64,000 nucleotides of DNA from Lachnospiraceae bacterium (GCA_910576335.1 CAJTIU010000014.1:1-64000); one strand, 5' to 3'; shown: positions 36,766 to 45,901, counted from the stretch's first letter. The notes: generated by a model from the letters alone, not told the origin. Numbers and translations: made by a program.

Positions 36766-38064
36766 CTATAATCTTATTAATTTCCCGTTGGCAAAATAAT
36801 AGATATCTTCTTTTTTATATCCATACCGGGAATTCGGAATACTGATATGTGGTTCAAAGGTAAACATTGCAACATCTGACAATTTTTTCCGATTCCCTTT
36901 TTCTGTATATATTCTATCATTTTTATTTTTTTCAATAGAATGTCCCAGGTTTCCGAGAAAATCCAAGTTTAAAAATCCTTTATTTACAATCAGTTCATTC
37001 ATGTAATCGTATAACTCTTCAAATGTCATATCCGGCGCTCCCACATCAATCAGGGTTTGATGCAGATATTCTTCCATCTGCAATCCTTTTCTCCACTCTT
37101 CTTTCTTTATTTTTTCAATTTCATCACATAATACACCGTCTTCAAACACAAGCGTTCTTGCATAATCTCCCCAAATATCATTTCTCTGGGGACTCAGATC
37201 AATGGTGATAATGTCATTTCTCTGTATCACTCTATCTGCTACTTTGTAATCCTTTCCTGAAGCAGAAAGAGCAGTCTCATCTCCGGCAAAAATAAACGCG
37301 CCGACATCCCAATACCAAAATGAATCTGCACCATTTTCCAGCAAATAATTTTCCAGCAATTCCTTGATATCTGACAGGCTCATTCCAATCTCAATCGTAT
37401 CCGCCGCATATTTTATGGCAGAACGATTCAGGTTCTGCATGGAAGAATATAAATCAAAAGTTTCCTCTGCCACGCCATATCCATTGAATACATTCTGTTT
37501 TGATGGAGCCCAACGTTTCCCCCCGCCGGAAAGTGCAGCTCTCCATACATGCGCTTCTTTTAGCAGGCATTCTATTAATTCTTGTTTACCTGCTGTATAA
37601 CTCCTTCGGTCATCCGGAAATTGTAATGCCAGTTTTTTCTTACAGGCATCATATAACATTGCTTTATCAGGATGACAGTTCAAATAATCTCGAAAATTGA
37701 GATAGTTATTCCATTCTGCTCCATTCCATTTAACTACATGGATATGATGCGTACGCGTATTTTTTTCAAAATCACCCATTACAAATAACAGTTGTCCCTC
37801 AACATCTTCGCCGCGGAAAACAAAATTATGTTGCTTTAACAGTTTCACATAGAATACAATATCGTTCAAATCACGGACGCCAATCACAATATCAATAATT
37901 GGTTTTGCATAAATTGAATCAATAGCAGTGCTTCCGACATGTTGAATATCAACAGCGGCATCTCCTAAAAGTTGTTTCAATTCCAAAATTGCATTTTCAG
38001 CGTTTTTATTCCATTCCTCTTGATGGGATATCAGCTCCACGCTTCCTCTTTTTAATCCTATCAT
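36766..38064 (-). CDS. UPF0157 nucleotidyltransferase-like / M24 peptidase fusion (432 aa)
   Basis: Residues 1-165 are a UPF0157 (GrpB-type) domain: VDIQHVGSTAIDSIYAKPII with its Asp pair. Residues 175-432 are a creatinase/aminopeptidase-like M24 domain with likely metal ligands in ITIDLSPQRND, WGDYART, LGHSIE, FTFEPHIS and KKEDIYYF. The start at 38064 is set by GGGGAG. The join is continuous with no stop or shift. Such a fusion is unusual; substrate unknown. Confidence 0.7.
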   Translation of the reverse strand: MIGLKRGSVELISHQEEWNKNAENAILELKQLLGDAAVDIQHVGSTAIDSIYAKPIIDIVIGVRDLNDIVFYVKLLKQHNFVFRGEDVEGQLLFVMGDFEKNTRTHHIHVVKWNGAEWNNYLNFRDYLNCHPDKAMLYDACKKKLALQFPDDRRSYTAGKQELIECLLKEAHVWRAALSGGGKRWAPSKQNVFNGYGVAEETFDLYSSMQNLNRSAIKYAADTIEIGMSLSDIKELLENYLLENGADSFWYWDVGAFIFAGDETALSASGKDYKVADRVIQRNDIITIDLSPQRNDIWGDYARTLVFEDGVLCDEIEKIKKEEWRKGLQMEEYLHQTLIDVGAPDMTFEELYDYMNELIVNKGFLNLDFLGNLGHSIEKNKNDRIYTEKGNRKKLSDVAMFTFEPHISIPNSRYGYKKEDIYYFANGKLIRL

Positions 38065-38087
38065 ACCGCTCCCCGGCACCCCTTTCT

Positions 38088-38245
38088 ATTTATTGTTAAT
38101 TGTAACTGCTCAGTACCTTCGCAGTTACATGAAAAAATCCATTTAAAATTGCCTTCGACAATGAGATTTTTGCACTCCTGCATCATTTTCTTACGGTCTG
38201 TGCAGTAAATGCACAGATCTGCCGAATAGTTACTGTTAATTTTCA
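38088..38245 (+). repeat. Dispersed structured repeat, copy B
   Basis: Same order as copy A: a leading arm near CTGCTCAGTACCTTCGCAG, hairpin 1 with arms AAAAATCCATT / AATGAGATTTTT, linker CCTGCATCATTTTCTTAC, hairpin 2 GGTCTGTGCA-GTAAA-TGCACAGATC, and the end AATAGTTACTGTTAAT. Stem sequences differ from copy A but remain paired. Confidence 0.65.
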
Positions 38246-38253
38246 TAGCAACA

Positions 38254-38889
38254 TTACTTAATATCCAATGATTTGAATCCAAAATGCACGGCAGCCAGAC
38301 TGGCCAGTTCATCCAAATCCATGTTTCCATCATTTATGACTGAAACATAATTCTCTTTATGGCACTGCCTCCTCACTTCCTGCGCAAACAGAGCATCTCT
38401 GTCCATCCAGTTTAAGAAAGCCGCTTCCTTATCACTGCACCCTTCCAATACCAAAGGAACAAAGTCCCTTTTTCTATAATGGGTGACCTGAAATCCTTTC
38501 GTAGGCGTAATGGAGATATAACGGCTGCCAGGAACGCCAGACTGTTTCATCAGTTCCGGGAGATACGCCGCCCCTTCTATGATAATGCCGCCTTTCCAGT
38601 CAATCCGATCCAGATCTGCCGCCACAAATTTAAAAATTTCCGTGTAAAAATCAAATTCCTCTCTGCATTGGAGCAGTGGTTCCCGCATCCAAATCTGCTC
38701 CGCATCCATCCCGGCTGTTTTCCTGCAGATGGGATACCCTTTTCGTGCCCCTGCATGCATATATCTGTTCAGAAAATCATCTAGTTTAAAGTAGTACAAA
38801 CCGTATTTCTGCGAAAGGATCTCAGCCACGCTGCTTTTTCCGGCACAAGGGGAACCGCCGATATAGTATATATTCATCTCCTGCCCCAT
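38254..38889 (-). CDS. P-loop kinase-like protein (211 aa)
   Basis: Walker A GGSPCAGKSS near the N-terminus, then YYFKLDDFLNRYM and a lid-like C-terminal half (YRKRDFVPLVLEG). Resembles small-molecule kinases of the AAA_18/shikimate kinase-like group often found near GNAT genes. Substrate unknown. Two start codons four codons apart; the first is listed. Confidence 0.65.
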   Translation of the reverse strand: MGQEMNIYYIGGSPCAGKSSVAEILSQKYGLYYFKLDDFLNRYMHAGARKGYPICRKTAGMDAEQIWMREPLLQCREEFDFYTEIFKFVAADLDRIDWKGGIIIEGAAYLPELMKQSGVPGSRYISITPTKGFQVTHYRKRDFVPLVLEGCSDKEAAFLNWMDRDALFAQEVRRQCHKENYVSVINDGNMDLDELASLAAVHFGFKSLDIK

Positions 38890-38923
38890 CTTTCATTTTA
38901 ATCTCTTTTATTCCACAAGCTTT

Positions 38924-39162
38924 TCAGCCGTGATCACATATATTCTCCAGTATTGGTGCATACTTCGCCGTAAAGGGGCATTGGTTTGTATAATACATCA
39001 CAAATCCCTTAGGCATATCTTCATGCCTGCGCACACTATCCCAGAAACGAGGAAGGGAAGCTTCCTCAAAGGGCAGATACATCACAGGATTACAAGCCCC
39101 TTTTTTCCTTTCTCTTTGCTGTCACGGATACACGCATCCAGCAGGAGGTTAATAAGCTCCAT
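38924..39162 (-). pseudogene. Broken GNAT/YoaP-type acetyltransferase
   Basis: A proper start (AAGGAGG, MELINLLLDACIRDSKEKGK) leads to an early stop, then out of frame the C-terminal YoaP-like piece follows (GFVMYYTNQCPFTAKYAPIL). The middle is deleted. Clearly non-functional. Confidence 0.6.
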
Positions 39163-39211
39163 ATTCTATTGCCTCCTTCTTATCCGATCTGCACTTCGGT
39201 ATAATAAAAAA

Positions 39212-39340
39212 TCATCCTAACCACCCCTGATAATACGCAACCGCTCCCAAAATTGCGCCTGCAGCCATCGCCGCCAATGTTACAACAATAATGATAGGAT
39301 GCTCTTTCATCAATTTCCCTAATTCTTTTAAATCGCTCAA
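39212..39340 (-). CDS. Single-pass membrane miniprotein (42 aa), TTG start
   Basis: SDLKELGKLMKEHPIIIVVT followed by an Ala/Gly-rich membrane helix and a short YYQGWLG tail. AAAGGAGATG precedes the TTG at a usable distance. A start at the internal ATG would remove the first ten residues. Unknown function. Confidence 0.45.
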   Translation of the reverse strand: MSDLKELGKLMKEHPIIIVVTLAAMAAGAILGAVAYYQGWLG

Positions 39341-39406
39341 TGAACCGCATCTCCTTTCTGAACTGCAAGATTCTCCGAACTGTCGGCCTTTTCAAGCCGC
39401 ATTTTT

Positions 39407-39545
39407 CTATTGCACTGTAAATTCAGTCCATTCAATTTGCTTATATTGCATTACATCATTTGCCTTTTTCATTCCAAGTTTCTCATAAAACGGGATAGCA
39501 TCCTCAATATAAAATCCAATTTTACGTTCGCCACAACTTCCCGGC
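39407..39545 (-). pseudogene. C-terminal fragment of a GNAT acetyltransferase
   Basis: IGFYIEDAIPFYEKLGMKKA is the characteristic end of a GNAT fold (A-to-FYEKLGF motif). No N-terminal AdoCoA-binding part precedes it. Confidence 0.55.
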
Positions 39546-39630
39546 AACTGGAATTTTATCATTTTAATTTTTCCCATTCTTCACGCTTTATGGCATAGCA
39601 TATGATATCCCATTCTTTTCATCGGGATTT

Positions 39631-40116
39631 TTATTCATCAATCTTAATCATCCGTTTATATACACCCGAAGATTTTTCGTCAATCATAATTGCGTCCACA
39701 CATTTTTTATAAAAGCTGACAGCAGATTTTGCAGGCCATCCTATAATAGCATAAGCATAGCCAAGCTCTTGCATGGATTCCAAAGACTTCAGCAGCAGGG
39801 CTTTCCCTATTCCCTTTTTTCTTTCACTTTCCAGCACAGCCATAGGCCCGAAAAAATTCCTGGCTGTCGCCTCATAACATGCGAAACCGATGATTTCCTT
39901 TTCCCTTGTTGCAATATAACAGGTAACGGGATTATTAGAAAAAGCTGCCTGTACTTCATCTGAATAATCATCTTTTGCACATGTCCTTGAGAAAGCAATG
40001 ATTCTGCTCCTGTCAGGCGCTAATGCTTTTTTGATTCTAATACCACTCTTGAATAAATTTTCTTCTATGTCGTGTGAATGAGGTATATTGTATAATTTAA
40101 CAAGCATATCTGCCAT
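39631..40116 (-). CDS. GNAT-family N-acetyltransferase (161 aa)
   Basis: Acetyl-CoA-binding motif A: LESERKKGIGKALLLKSLE, then AYAIIGWPAKSAVSFYKKC. GGAG lies before the ATG. Full length for the family; the substrate is unknown. No operon partner. Confidence 0.78.
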   Translation of the reverse strand: MADMLVKLYNIPHSHDIEENLFKSGIRIKKALAPDRSRIIAFSRTCAKDDYSDEVQAAFSNNPVTCYIATREKEIIGFACYEATARNFFGPMAVLESERKKGIGKALLLKSLESMQELGYAYAIIGWPAKSAVSFYKKCVDAIMIDEKSSGVYKRMIKIDE

Positions 40117-40409
40117 ATGATCATCTCCTATCCATTTTTACTCCCTTTGTAAGCAGTCAGTCAATAATCCCAATGCCTGGGCTGCCTCATATTATTCACA
40201 AAAAAAGCGCGTTCTCCTACGTCCCCGGCAGATTTAGGAAGCTTATATCAGTTCCTTACTGCCAGGGATTGTTTCCTTCCGTTTCCGGATCGCGTTTTCC
40301 TACTTTGATTTCGCGTTTTCCTGCGCCTCTTTTGCCTCTTCTTTCATTCCTTTCTCAATCTTGAATGGCCATAACGAGGTGCCCTTGGGTATTCCTTGTG
40401 AAACACAAT
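40117..40409. other. Non-coding gap
   Basis: Only short out-of-context frames are seen (for example a 15-codon MKEEAKEAQENAKSK). No clear promoter, RNA or repeat. Confidence 0.35.
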
Positions 40410-40985
40410 TTATTTCATCCGGGAAAATTCAGAATGCTGCTTCCTGTATGTATCATTGTCTTTCTGTCTTAACTCATTCTCTACCTGTGTCAGTTTTTTC
40501 TTCAACTCCTGAATCTTTTTCTCATCCCCGGAAGCTGACTGGATCTGTTGCTCAAGCTGCTGCTTTTTCTCTTTCAGTTTCTTAATTTCTCTGTCAACCT
40601 TATCCGTATTCCCGACGCATTTCTCTGCAGGTTTTCCCTGTCCGTTCCCGTCTACTTTCGGATTTTTGCCATCCTTGTCTGCTTTCGGCTCGTCCTTATT
40701 ATCTAAACGGTCTGCCTTATCCGGATCATCAAAAAAGATTTTGCGGCTGCCGTCCTCATCCTGTCCTATCCGATACAGTCCGGCAGGCTCCTTTCCTGAT
40801 TTTTCACCATGGATGTAAACATCCTGCGGTTCGGACAGTCTGCCTGATCCTTTTTCCCCGGCAGCCTTCTTAGCTTCCTGTGCTTCTTTTGCTTTTTCCG
40901 CCTTTTCTGCAGCCTGCTTCTCCTTCACCTTCTCTGCATAATTAGTTCTAGATTGAGCGTAATTTCCGCTAACCTGCATTGCCAT
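40410..40985 (-). CDS. Charged coiled-coil protein (191 aa)
   Basis: AAAGGAGG supports the ATG at 40985 (MAMQVSGNYAQSRTNYAEKV). Two coiled-coil regions (EKQAAEKAEKAKEAQEAKKA; IKKLKEKKQQLEQQIQSASG) flank an acidic, repeat-poor middle. Family unknown; the opening and coiled coils recall FlxA-like or similar secreted/structural proteins of clostridia. Single gene. Confidence 0.6.
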   Translation of the reverse strand: MAMQVSGNYAQSRTNYAEKVKEKQAAEKAEKAKEAQEAKKAAGEKGSGRLSEPQDVYIHGEKSGKEPAGLYRIGQDEDGSRKIFFDDPDKADRLDNKDEPKADKDGKNPKVDGNGQGKPAEKCVGNTDKVDREIKKLKEKKQQLEQQIQSASGDEKKIQELKKKLTQVENELRQKDNDTYRKQHSEFSRMK

Positions 40986-41021
40986 AAATATGTCCTCCTT
41001 TAATCTGATATTATCGGGCAA

Positions 41022-41272
41022 CTATTTTTTACATTTACAAAAACAGCTCCCCTTCTTGTTTTTCGGTTGGAAAATACGGGCAGTTAATCCATTTGCTGTG
41101 AGGTGCATTCTAGATGCTGTGGAATGACAAGCAGCACATGCAGGATAAGAAGCATAAAGACGTTCCATTGTTTTTTCAAGCTTTCCCGCAAAGGCTATTT
41201 TTTTATTCTTAGTTCTATAATAAAGCCATTGTAAAACCCAAATGTCCGCGAAATGTTACAGCGGACAGATTT
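41022..41272. other. Upstream DNA of the coiled-coil gene
   Basis: A-T-rich non-coding DNA with no ORF; nothing else recognised. Confidence 0.35.
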
Positions 41273-41473
41273 TTATTCAAAAATAAAAATTTCTTCAATC
41301 GAAGCTTCTACAACCCTGGAAATATCAATTGCTAGCTTCAAGGACGGATTATACTGCGCTTTTTCTAAACGCATGATCGTTTCCCGGCGCACGCCTACTT
41401 TTTCTGCCAATTGTCCTTGCGTCAAGTCTTTCATTTGCCGGTATTTTTTTAATCTGCATTCAAATTCCGCCAT
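41273..41473 (-). CDS. XRE-family regulator (66 aa)
   Basis: [23 protein letters not shown], then [20 protein letters not shown]; ends IEEIFIFE. This is the YozG/YgzD-like subfamily usually paired with a DUF3796 or similar membrane protein, as here (three-base gap). It probably represses the shared promoter at 42164-42219. Confidence 0.85.
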   Translation of the reverse strand: MAEFECRLKKYRQMKDLTQGQLAEKVGVRRETIMRLEKAQYNPSLKLAIDISRVVEASIEEIFIFE

Positions 41474-41476
41474 ACC

Positions 41477-42145
41477 TTATTCCTCACTTTCATCTGCCTG
41501 ATCGTCATGGTCATACCGGTAAAGCAAATATTCAGAGAGAAAAATCCCCAGAGCTAACGCGAGGGAAAGGGTGATAATTGCAGCAATCAGGGTATACTCA
41601 AGATTTCCAAATAGTTTTCCCTGGCAAAGAACTATCAGTGCAATAAGCATGACCCTGAACGAAATTCTATACGCTTTCAGTCTGGCGCGAACCATATTTT
41701 CACGGAAGCGCTCATCCATAAATGTTCCTGACACCCTTCCCTCATAGTAAAAACCAAAGAATCCAAAGAAAAGGAAAAATGCAAATGGAAAGACAGAGCC
41801 GTCTACAGGGTATGTAGCGAAACCGGCAAAACCTAGAAATCCCAATACTCCTAACCAGCCAAGCCTTGGATTGACCTTACGGGTGACGCCTGTTTCTTCC
41901 ACCTGTCTCTGCTTTTCACCTGCATAGACAAAAAGCATGACAAACAGAGAACATACATAACCGCAGGTAAGGACAAGTGAAATAATCATCGGCAGATCCT
42001 TTGCGCGAAATACATAATCTTTAAAATCCATTGGAACTACCAGGCGGGAATCATTGAATGAAACCGCATACCATGACGATAGAAACAAACTCAAAACACA
42101 AAAGATCCCACAGCCAATCCAAATTTTCTTCTTGTTCGTTTTCAT
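41477..42145 (-). CDS. DUF3796-type membrane protein (222 aa)
   Basis: Hydrophobic segments near 8-25, 53-75, 95-115, 120-135, 160-175 and 180-205. The segment NPRLGWLGVLGFLGFAGFAT marks the DUF3796 family. Expressed with the XRE regulator; function unknown. AGGAGG precedes the ATG. Confidence 0.75.
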   Translation of the reverse strand: MKTNKKKIWIGCGIFCVLSLFLSSWYAVSFNDSRLVVPMDFKDYVFRAKDLPMIISLVLTCGYVCSLFVMLFVYAGEKQRQVEETGVTRKVNPRLGWLGVLGFLGFAGFATYPVDGSVFPFAFFLFFGFFGFYYEGRVSGTFMDERFRENMVRARLKAYRISFRVMLIALIVLCQGKLFGNLEYTLIAAIITLSLALALGIFLSEYLLYRYDHDDQADESEE

Positions 42146-42163
42146 AGTACTCCTCCTATTATT

Positions 42164-42219
42164 GTGATATATTTATCTCTTTACAAGACAAATATATCAC
42201 TTTATTTTCTTTGTGTCAA
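42164..42219 (-). promoter_or_regulatory. Promoter and operator of the DUF3796-XRE unit
   Basis: TTGACA (42214-42219), 17 bases, TATATT (42191-42196) on the minus strand. The -10 is one arm of an 11-base inverted repeat GTGATATATTT / AAATATATCAC (42164-42174, 42190-42200), a good autoregulatory operator for the XRE protein. Confidence 0.75.
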
Positions 42220-42267
42220 TAGGAATGAGATAAATACATCACATTTATTATCCAAAGCAAATATATA

Positions 42268-42900
42268 TCAGGCAATATCCCGTTTCCGATATATCTTTAC
42301 CGCAATCCCGTACGATATAAAAAACCAGATCACCGAAATGACAAGCACAATACCAAACGCCAGAAGGATATTTTCTTTCACAGGAAAAACAAAATTTATA
42401 AGAAGAATAAGCCCCGCAATGATCCCTGTAGACGCCATAAAAGACATCATGAAGACAATCTGCGATTTTTCCGGGTCAAATAAATACGCACACGGCAGGC
42501 TGATGCCGCCCGCCAACAGAGTGGCGCTTATTCCGATAGAGCCGTACCGACATAAGGAGTGAAACGTTACATCCATACCAAAACAGGCAAGAACGACACA
42601 GGGAATCAGCGCCGTAACCATTCCCAATGCGGCAAGCAGGATATAAAACAAGAACTTCTCTCCAATAATCTGGCCCCTTGAGACCGGCATAGTGATGACA
42701 TTTTTATTCCATTTGGAGGCCGCATCGCTGGTAATGCTGATAAAGGCTGCTGTTGTGGAAGCAACCGGCGCCAAAACCAAAAGTGCGCTGGTCTCCAGCA
42801 AAAATGACAGTCCAAAGCCTAAAACAACCAAGCTGACAATGGTTACAAAGATATTGCTCTTTGCAATATAAAGATCTTTCATTAAAACACCTTTCATCAC
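42268..42900 (-). CDS. ABC-2 type transporter permease (210 aa)
   Basis: Six hydrophobic segments, including a first pair around FVTIVSLVVLGFGLSFLLET. ABC2_membrane_5-like segment VITMPVSRGQIIGEKFLFYI links it to YtrC/bacitracin-type permeases. It overlaps the ATPase gene by four bases and works with it. Confidence 0.8.
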   Translation of the reverse strand: MMKGVLMKDLYIAKSNIFVTIVSLVVLGFGLSFLLETSALLVLAPVASTTAAFISITSDAASKWNKNVITMPVSRGQIIGEKFLFYILLAALGMVTALIPCVVLACFGMDVTFHSLCRYGSIGISATLLAGGISLPCAYLFDPEKSQIVFMMSFMASTGIIAGLILLINFVFPVKENILLAFGIVLVISVIWFFISYGIAVKIYRKRDIA

Positions 42901-43748
42901 TTTTCCCCCTTTACATATAGCAGCATAATTTCATCAATCGCCGCCGGAACAACCAGGGCTTTTGGATATTTTTTCTGCGCCCTCTCCCGGTCTGAAACTA
43001 GAATCTGCCATTCATAGTCCATCTTACGGTACGAAATGATATCGGATTTATCCAGTGCGTCAAACTGCGCAGCGCCGCATTTGATGATACCATACCGCTC
43101 GGTCAGCTCGTCTTTTTGCTTCTCAAAAACAACTTTCCCATCATGGATAAATACGATATAATCGGCAATCTTCTCCAAATCACTGGTGATGTGGGAAGAT
43201 ACCAGGATCGAATGTTCTTCATCCTGCACGAAATCCAGCAGCATATCCAGAATATCCTCCCTGACAACCGGATCCAGTCCGCTAGTTGCTTCGTCCAGAA
43301 TCAACAGTCTGGAATGATGGGAAAATGCGGCAGAAATCGCCAGCTTCATCTTCATTCCTTTTGAAAATTGTTTGATCTGCTTATCGGACGGCAGGGAAAA
43401 CTGTTTCAACAGTCCGAAATATATCCGTTCGTCCCATGTCCTGTAAATGTTTTTCATGACCCGGTTCAGTTTCTGCGGAGAAAGGATTTCCGGATAATTG
43501 CTGCCATCGAACACAACGCCGATCTGTTCCTTGATATCTCCGTCCAGCTCTTCTCTCCCTAAAATGGAAACAACACCGTCTTCCCTCTGAACCAGCCCTA
43601 AAGCGGCATTGATTGTCGTACTTTTTCCTGCGCCGTTTTCCCCAATCAGCCCAACGATGGAGCCACCAGGAACAGTGAATGAAACATGATCCAAAACAAA
43701 GTCCTGATAAGATTTGGTAAGTCCTGATACCATGAAAGCATTTGTCAT
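42897..43748 (-). CDS. ABC transporter ATPase (283 aa)
   Basis: Walker A GENGAGKST, a signature-like KQFSKGMKMKL segment, Walker B LLILDEATSGLDP and the switch His in SSHI. It resembles YtrB-type ATPases. The GntR-permease arrangement suggests envelope-stress export. GAGGA precedes the ATG. Confidence 0.85.
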   Translation of the reverse strand: MTNAFMVSGLTKSYQDFVLDHVSFTVPGGSIVGLIGENGAGKSTTINAALGLVQREDGVVSILGREELDGDIKEQIGVVFDGSNYPEILSPQKLNRVMKNIYRTWDERIYFGLLKQFSLPSDKQIKQFSKGMKMKLAISAAFSHHSRLLILDEATSGLDPVVREDILDMLLDFVQDEEHSILVSSHITSDLEKIADYIVFIHDGKVVFEKQKDELTERYGIIKCGAAQFDALDKSDIISYRKMDYEWQILVSDRERAQKKYPKALVVPAAIDEIMLLYVKGEK

Positions 43749-43750
43749 CG

Positions 43751-44125
43751 CTAATCCTCCTCATATAATAACGTTAATAAACTGATTAATTTATCAAGTG
43801 ATATTCCGCTCATGCGGGCTATTTCTATCGCATCACTGAAACAACCCTCTATCTTTTTCTGCTGCTCTTCTAAATAGAAATCCTGATTTCTGGCAGATAC
43901 ATAACAGCCCTTCCCGGCTGTTGTCTCAATAAAATCATCCTCCTGCAGGATGTCATACGCCTTCTGTACTGTCAGGACACTGATCTGCAGTGATCTTGCA
44001 AGGGAGCGGATAGAGGGAAGCGCTTCCCCGGCTTCCAGTTCGCCGCTCATAATCTGTGCCTTGATCTGCGACACAATCTGTTCATACAGAGGACGACTTG
44101 CCTTATTACTTACAACAATCTCCAA
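43751..44125 (-). CDS. GntR-family (YtrA-type) repressor (124 aa), TTG start
   Basis: Winged HTH: YEQIVSQIKAQIMSGELEAG, LPSIRSLARSLQISVLTVQK. The short C-terminus without an effector domain is typical of YtrA regulators, which repress their own ABC operon. It lies first in the operon with the ATPase directly after. The TTG start fits the ribosome binding site spacing. Confidence 0.82.
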   Translation of the reverse strand: MEIVVSNKASRPLYEQIVSQIKAQIMSGELEAGEALPSIRSLARSLQISVLTVQKAYDILQEDDFIETTAGKGCYVSARNQDFYLEEQQKKIEGCFSDAIEIARMSGISLDKLISLLTLLYEED

Positions 44126-44147
44126 ACCTTCACCGCCTTTCCGTGTT

Positions 44148-44200
44148 TTACTGTATTATATTTATAAGTACAGTATAATACATTGTAGGACACTTGTCAA
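44148..44200 (-). promoter_or_regulatory. Promoter and operator of the GntR-ABC operon
   Basis: TTGACA (44195-44200), 17 bases, TATACT (44172-44177) on the minus strand. An inverted repeat TACTGTATTATA...TAAGTACAGTA lies over the -10 and start site, the expected YtrA-type operator. Confidence 0.7.
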
Positions 44201-44204
44201 GGCA

Positions 44205-44245
44205 GGTTACTGTTCATACAGGACTTTGCATTTACTGCAAGTTGC
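44205..44245 (-). repeat. Partial copy of the structured repeat
   Basis: On the minus strand, TGCAGTAAATGCA and CCTGTATGAACAGTAACC match the 3' part (hairpin 2 and end) of copy A. The rest is missing. Confidence 0.45.
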
Positions 44246-44311
44246 TTTTTCCTAATATATATCCTATAATAATCTATACAGTAACTGTACGGTCAAGAGG
44301 GAGAATAAAAA

Positions 44312-45133
44312 ATGGATAAGAAGGGCAAACTGCTTACTATCGGCCAATTTGCGGCATTGCATGGCATCAACAAAAAGACTCTGATGTGGTATGATGAGAT
44401 CGGACTCTTCCACCCGGAAGCAATCGATCCGGAAAATGGATACCGTTATTATAGTTATCACCAGAGCTCTATATTGGAAACCATCCTGCTTTTGCGGGAA
44501 TTAAATGTCTCAACGGAGGAAATACGGATATTCATACAAAACCGTTCCGCTGCCAGTATGGAACGGCTTCTGCGGGAAAAAATAGAAGATCTGAACCATG
44601 AAATCGCACATCTGAAAGCAGTCAGGAAAACTCTGTCCTGTCACTGCCAGAATATGCAGACACTGCAGACCATGGCTTTATCCGAGATCAGCCTGGTCGA
44701 GAAAAAAGAACGCTGCCTGGTCACAGTAGCTATTGAGAAAGACACCTCATTTGACAAGCTGGTGGAAATGATCATTGATGAAACAAAGAAATATCAGCTC
44801 CGCCGGCTACATGACGCCTCTTATGGAACCATGATTGCCGTGGAAAGTCTGCGCCGGGGAAATTATGAAGATTATTCCAGACTTTTTATCGAAATCCCTT
44901 TTCCCATAAAGAAAAAGGGACTGCATATACAGCCCGCCGGAAGGTATATAAGGGCGTTCTATCAGGAGTCTTCTGAAAACGCAATCGCATGCTATCAGAA
45001 AATCTTTGATTTTGCCAGTGAAAACGGATTCGCATTATCCGGGTTCTCCTATGAGGTCATCATCAATGAAAATGTAATCGACCGAACGGAGGATGCCGTT
45101 GTCCAGATTGAAATTCCAATAGAAAAAATATAG
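44312..45133 (+). CDS. MerR-family regulator with effector-binding domain (273 aa)
   Basis: N-terminal MerR HTH (LLTIGQFAALHGINKKTLMW, YRYYSYHQSSILETILLLRE), linker coiled coil, and a GyrI-like C-terminal effector domain (KERCLVTVAIEKDTSFDKLV). It likely senses a small lipophilic compound and activates an efflux gene, possibly the divergent ABC operon. AGAGGGAG precedes the ATG. Confidence 0.8.
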   Translation: MDKKGKLLTIGQFAALHGINKKTLMWYDEIGLFHPEAIDPENGYRYYSYHQSSILETILLLRELNVSTEEIRIFIQNRSAASMERLLREKIEDLNHEIAHLKAVRKTLSCHCQNMQTLQTMALSEISLVEKKERCLVTVAIEKDTSFDKLVEMIIDETKKYQLRRLHDASYGTMIAVESLRRGNYEDYSRLFIEIPFPIKKKGLHIQPAGRYIRAFYQESSENAIACYQKIFDFASENGFALSGFSYEVIINENVIDRTEDAVVQIEIPIEKI

Positions 45134-45279
45134 GTTACTATTCACGGGTCAGGAATGCGCTGAACTGCGCATTCCGTAAGAACGTGATTCAAGGGTGAGG
45201 GGCGATTTTTGCGCAGCAAAACTTTAAATATCGCCCCGAATCGTTACTATGAGCGGCCTCCTGGGCCGTGAATAGTAAC
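45134..45279 (-). repeat. Dispersed structured repeat, copy C (inverted)
   Basis: Bounded by a perfect 14-base terminal inverted repeat GTTACTATTCACGG / CCGTGAATAGTAAC (45134-45147, 45266-45279). On the minus strand: an outer hairpin, hairpin 1 with arms GGGGCGAT / ATCGCCCC, linker CTTGAATCACGTTCTTAC, and hairpin 2 GGAATGCGC / GCGCATTCC. Same plan as copies A, B and D, different stem sequences. Confidence 0.75.
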
Positions 45280-45281
45280 AA

Positions 45282-45321
45282 ATATAGCGAAAGATTAAAA
45301 TTCACTTCCGCTATATTGGGT
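45282..45321. terminator. Hairpin near the DUF5662 gene end
   Basis: AATATAGCG pairs with CGCTATATT. It lies between the repeat and the gene and probably ends converging transcripts. Confidence 0.4.
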
Positions 45322-45367
45322 TTAAACCTCCGGTCCTTAAGGATATTATAGGATATAGCAGACACTG

Positions 45368-45901
45368 CTACTTCAAGACTACTTTCCGTATATATGCAAA
45401 TGTCTTTTTCTCCCCATCCCGCGCAAGCATCTTAAGAAGCTTATGAAGAAGCGCCGCCGTCTCTGGGTGGATCATCTCTCCGAGATTACCGGCTCCCCGT
45501 TCATAATACTCTAGCGGATGCCGGTCTGTATAATTCTTCCTCTGATATGTTTTGGAAGCGGCAATCCGATCCATGAACATCTCGACAACATATTTCACCG
45601 GCATCTTCTGTCCTACGATCCCTCTCTCCATACTATCACTGTAATCAATCCAGTACTCATAATGATGCTTGTTGCGTCCCTTATGATGCAGCCATGCAGA
45701 GGAATAACCAACCGCCTCCCTCTCAGCATTATTGGGGCTTCTAGTTCCCTGATAATACTTACAGCCTACTAGAAATTCCGCAGGTGAATATTTTGACAGA
45801 TCATGAAGGAATCCCTGTTTATACAGCCCCACCTGAAAGCAGTGTTCCATAACAAGTCTCTTATGGTGATTAATCGTGCGCAGATGCTGTAATGCCTTCA
45901 T
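45368..45901 (-). CDS. DUF5662 family protein (177 aa)
   Basis: RTINHHKRLVMEHCFQVGLY, FLHDLSKYSPAEFLVGCKYY and HHKGRNKHHYEYWIDY are family hallmarks; conserved His/Asp suggest a metal-dependent HD-like fold, but activity is unknown. GGGGAGG supports 45901. It follows TraX closely. Confidence 0.75.
   Translation of the reverse strand: MKALQHLRTINHHKRLVMEHCFQVGLYKQGFLHDLSKYSPAEFLVGCKYYQGTRSPNNAEREAVGYSSAWLHHKGRNKHHYEYWIDYSDSMERGIVGQKMPVKYVVEMFMDRIAASKTYQRKNYTDRHPLEYYERGAGNLGEMIHPETAALLHKLLKMLARDGEKKTFAYIRKVVLK

Noticed and set aside
40117-40409. Small lysine-rich frame before the coiled-coil gene end
   Set aside because: Only 15 codons, low complexity, no supporting context.
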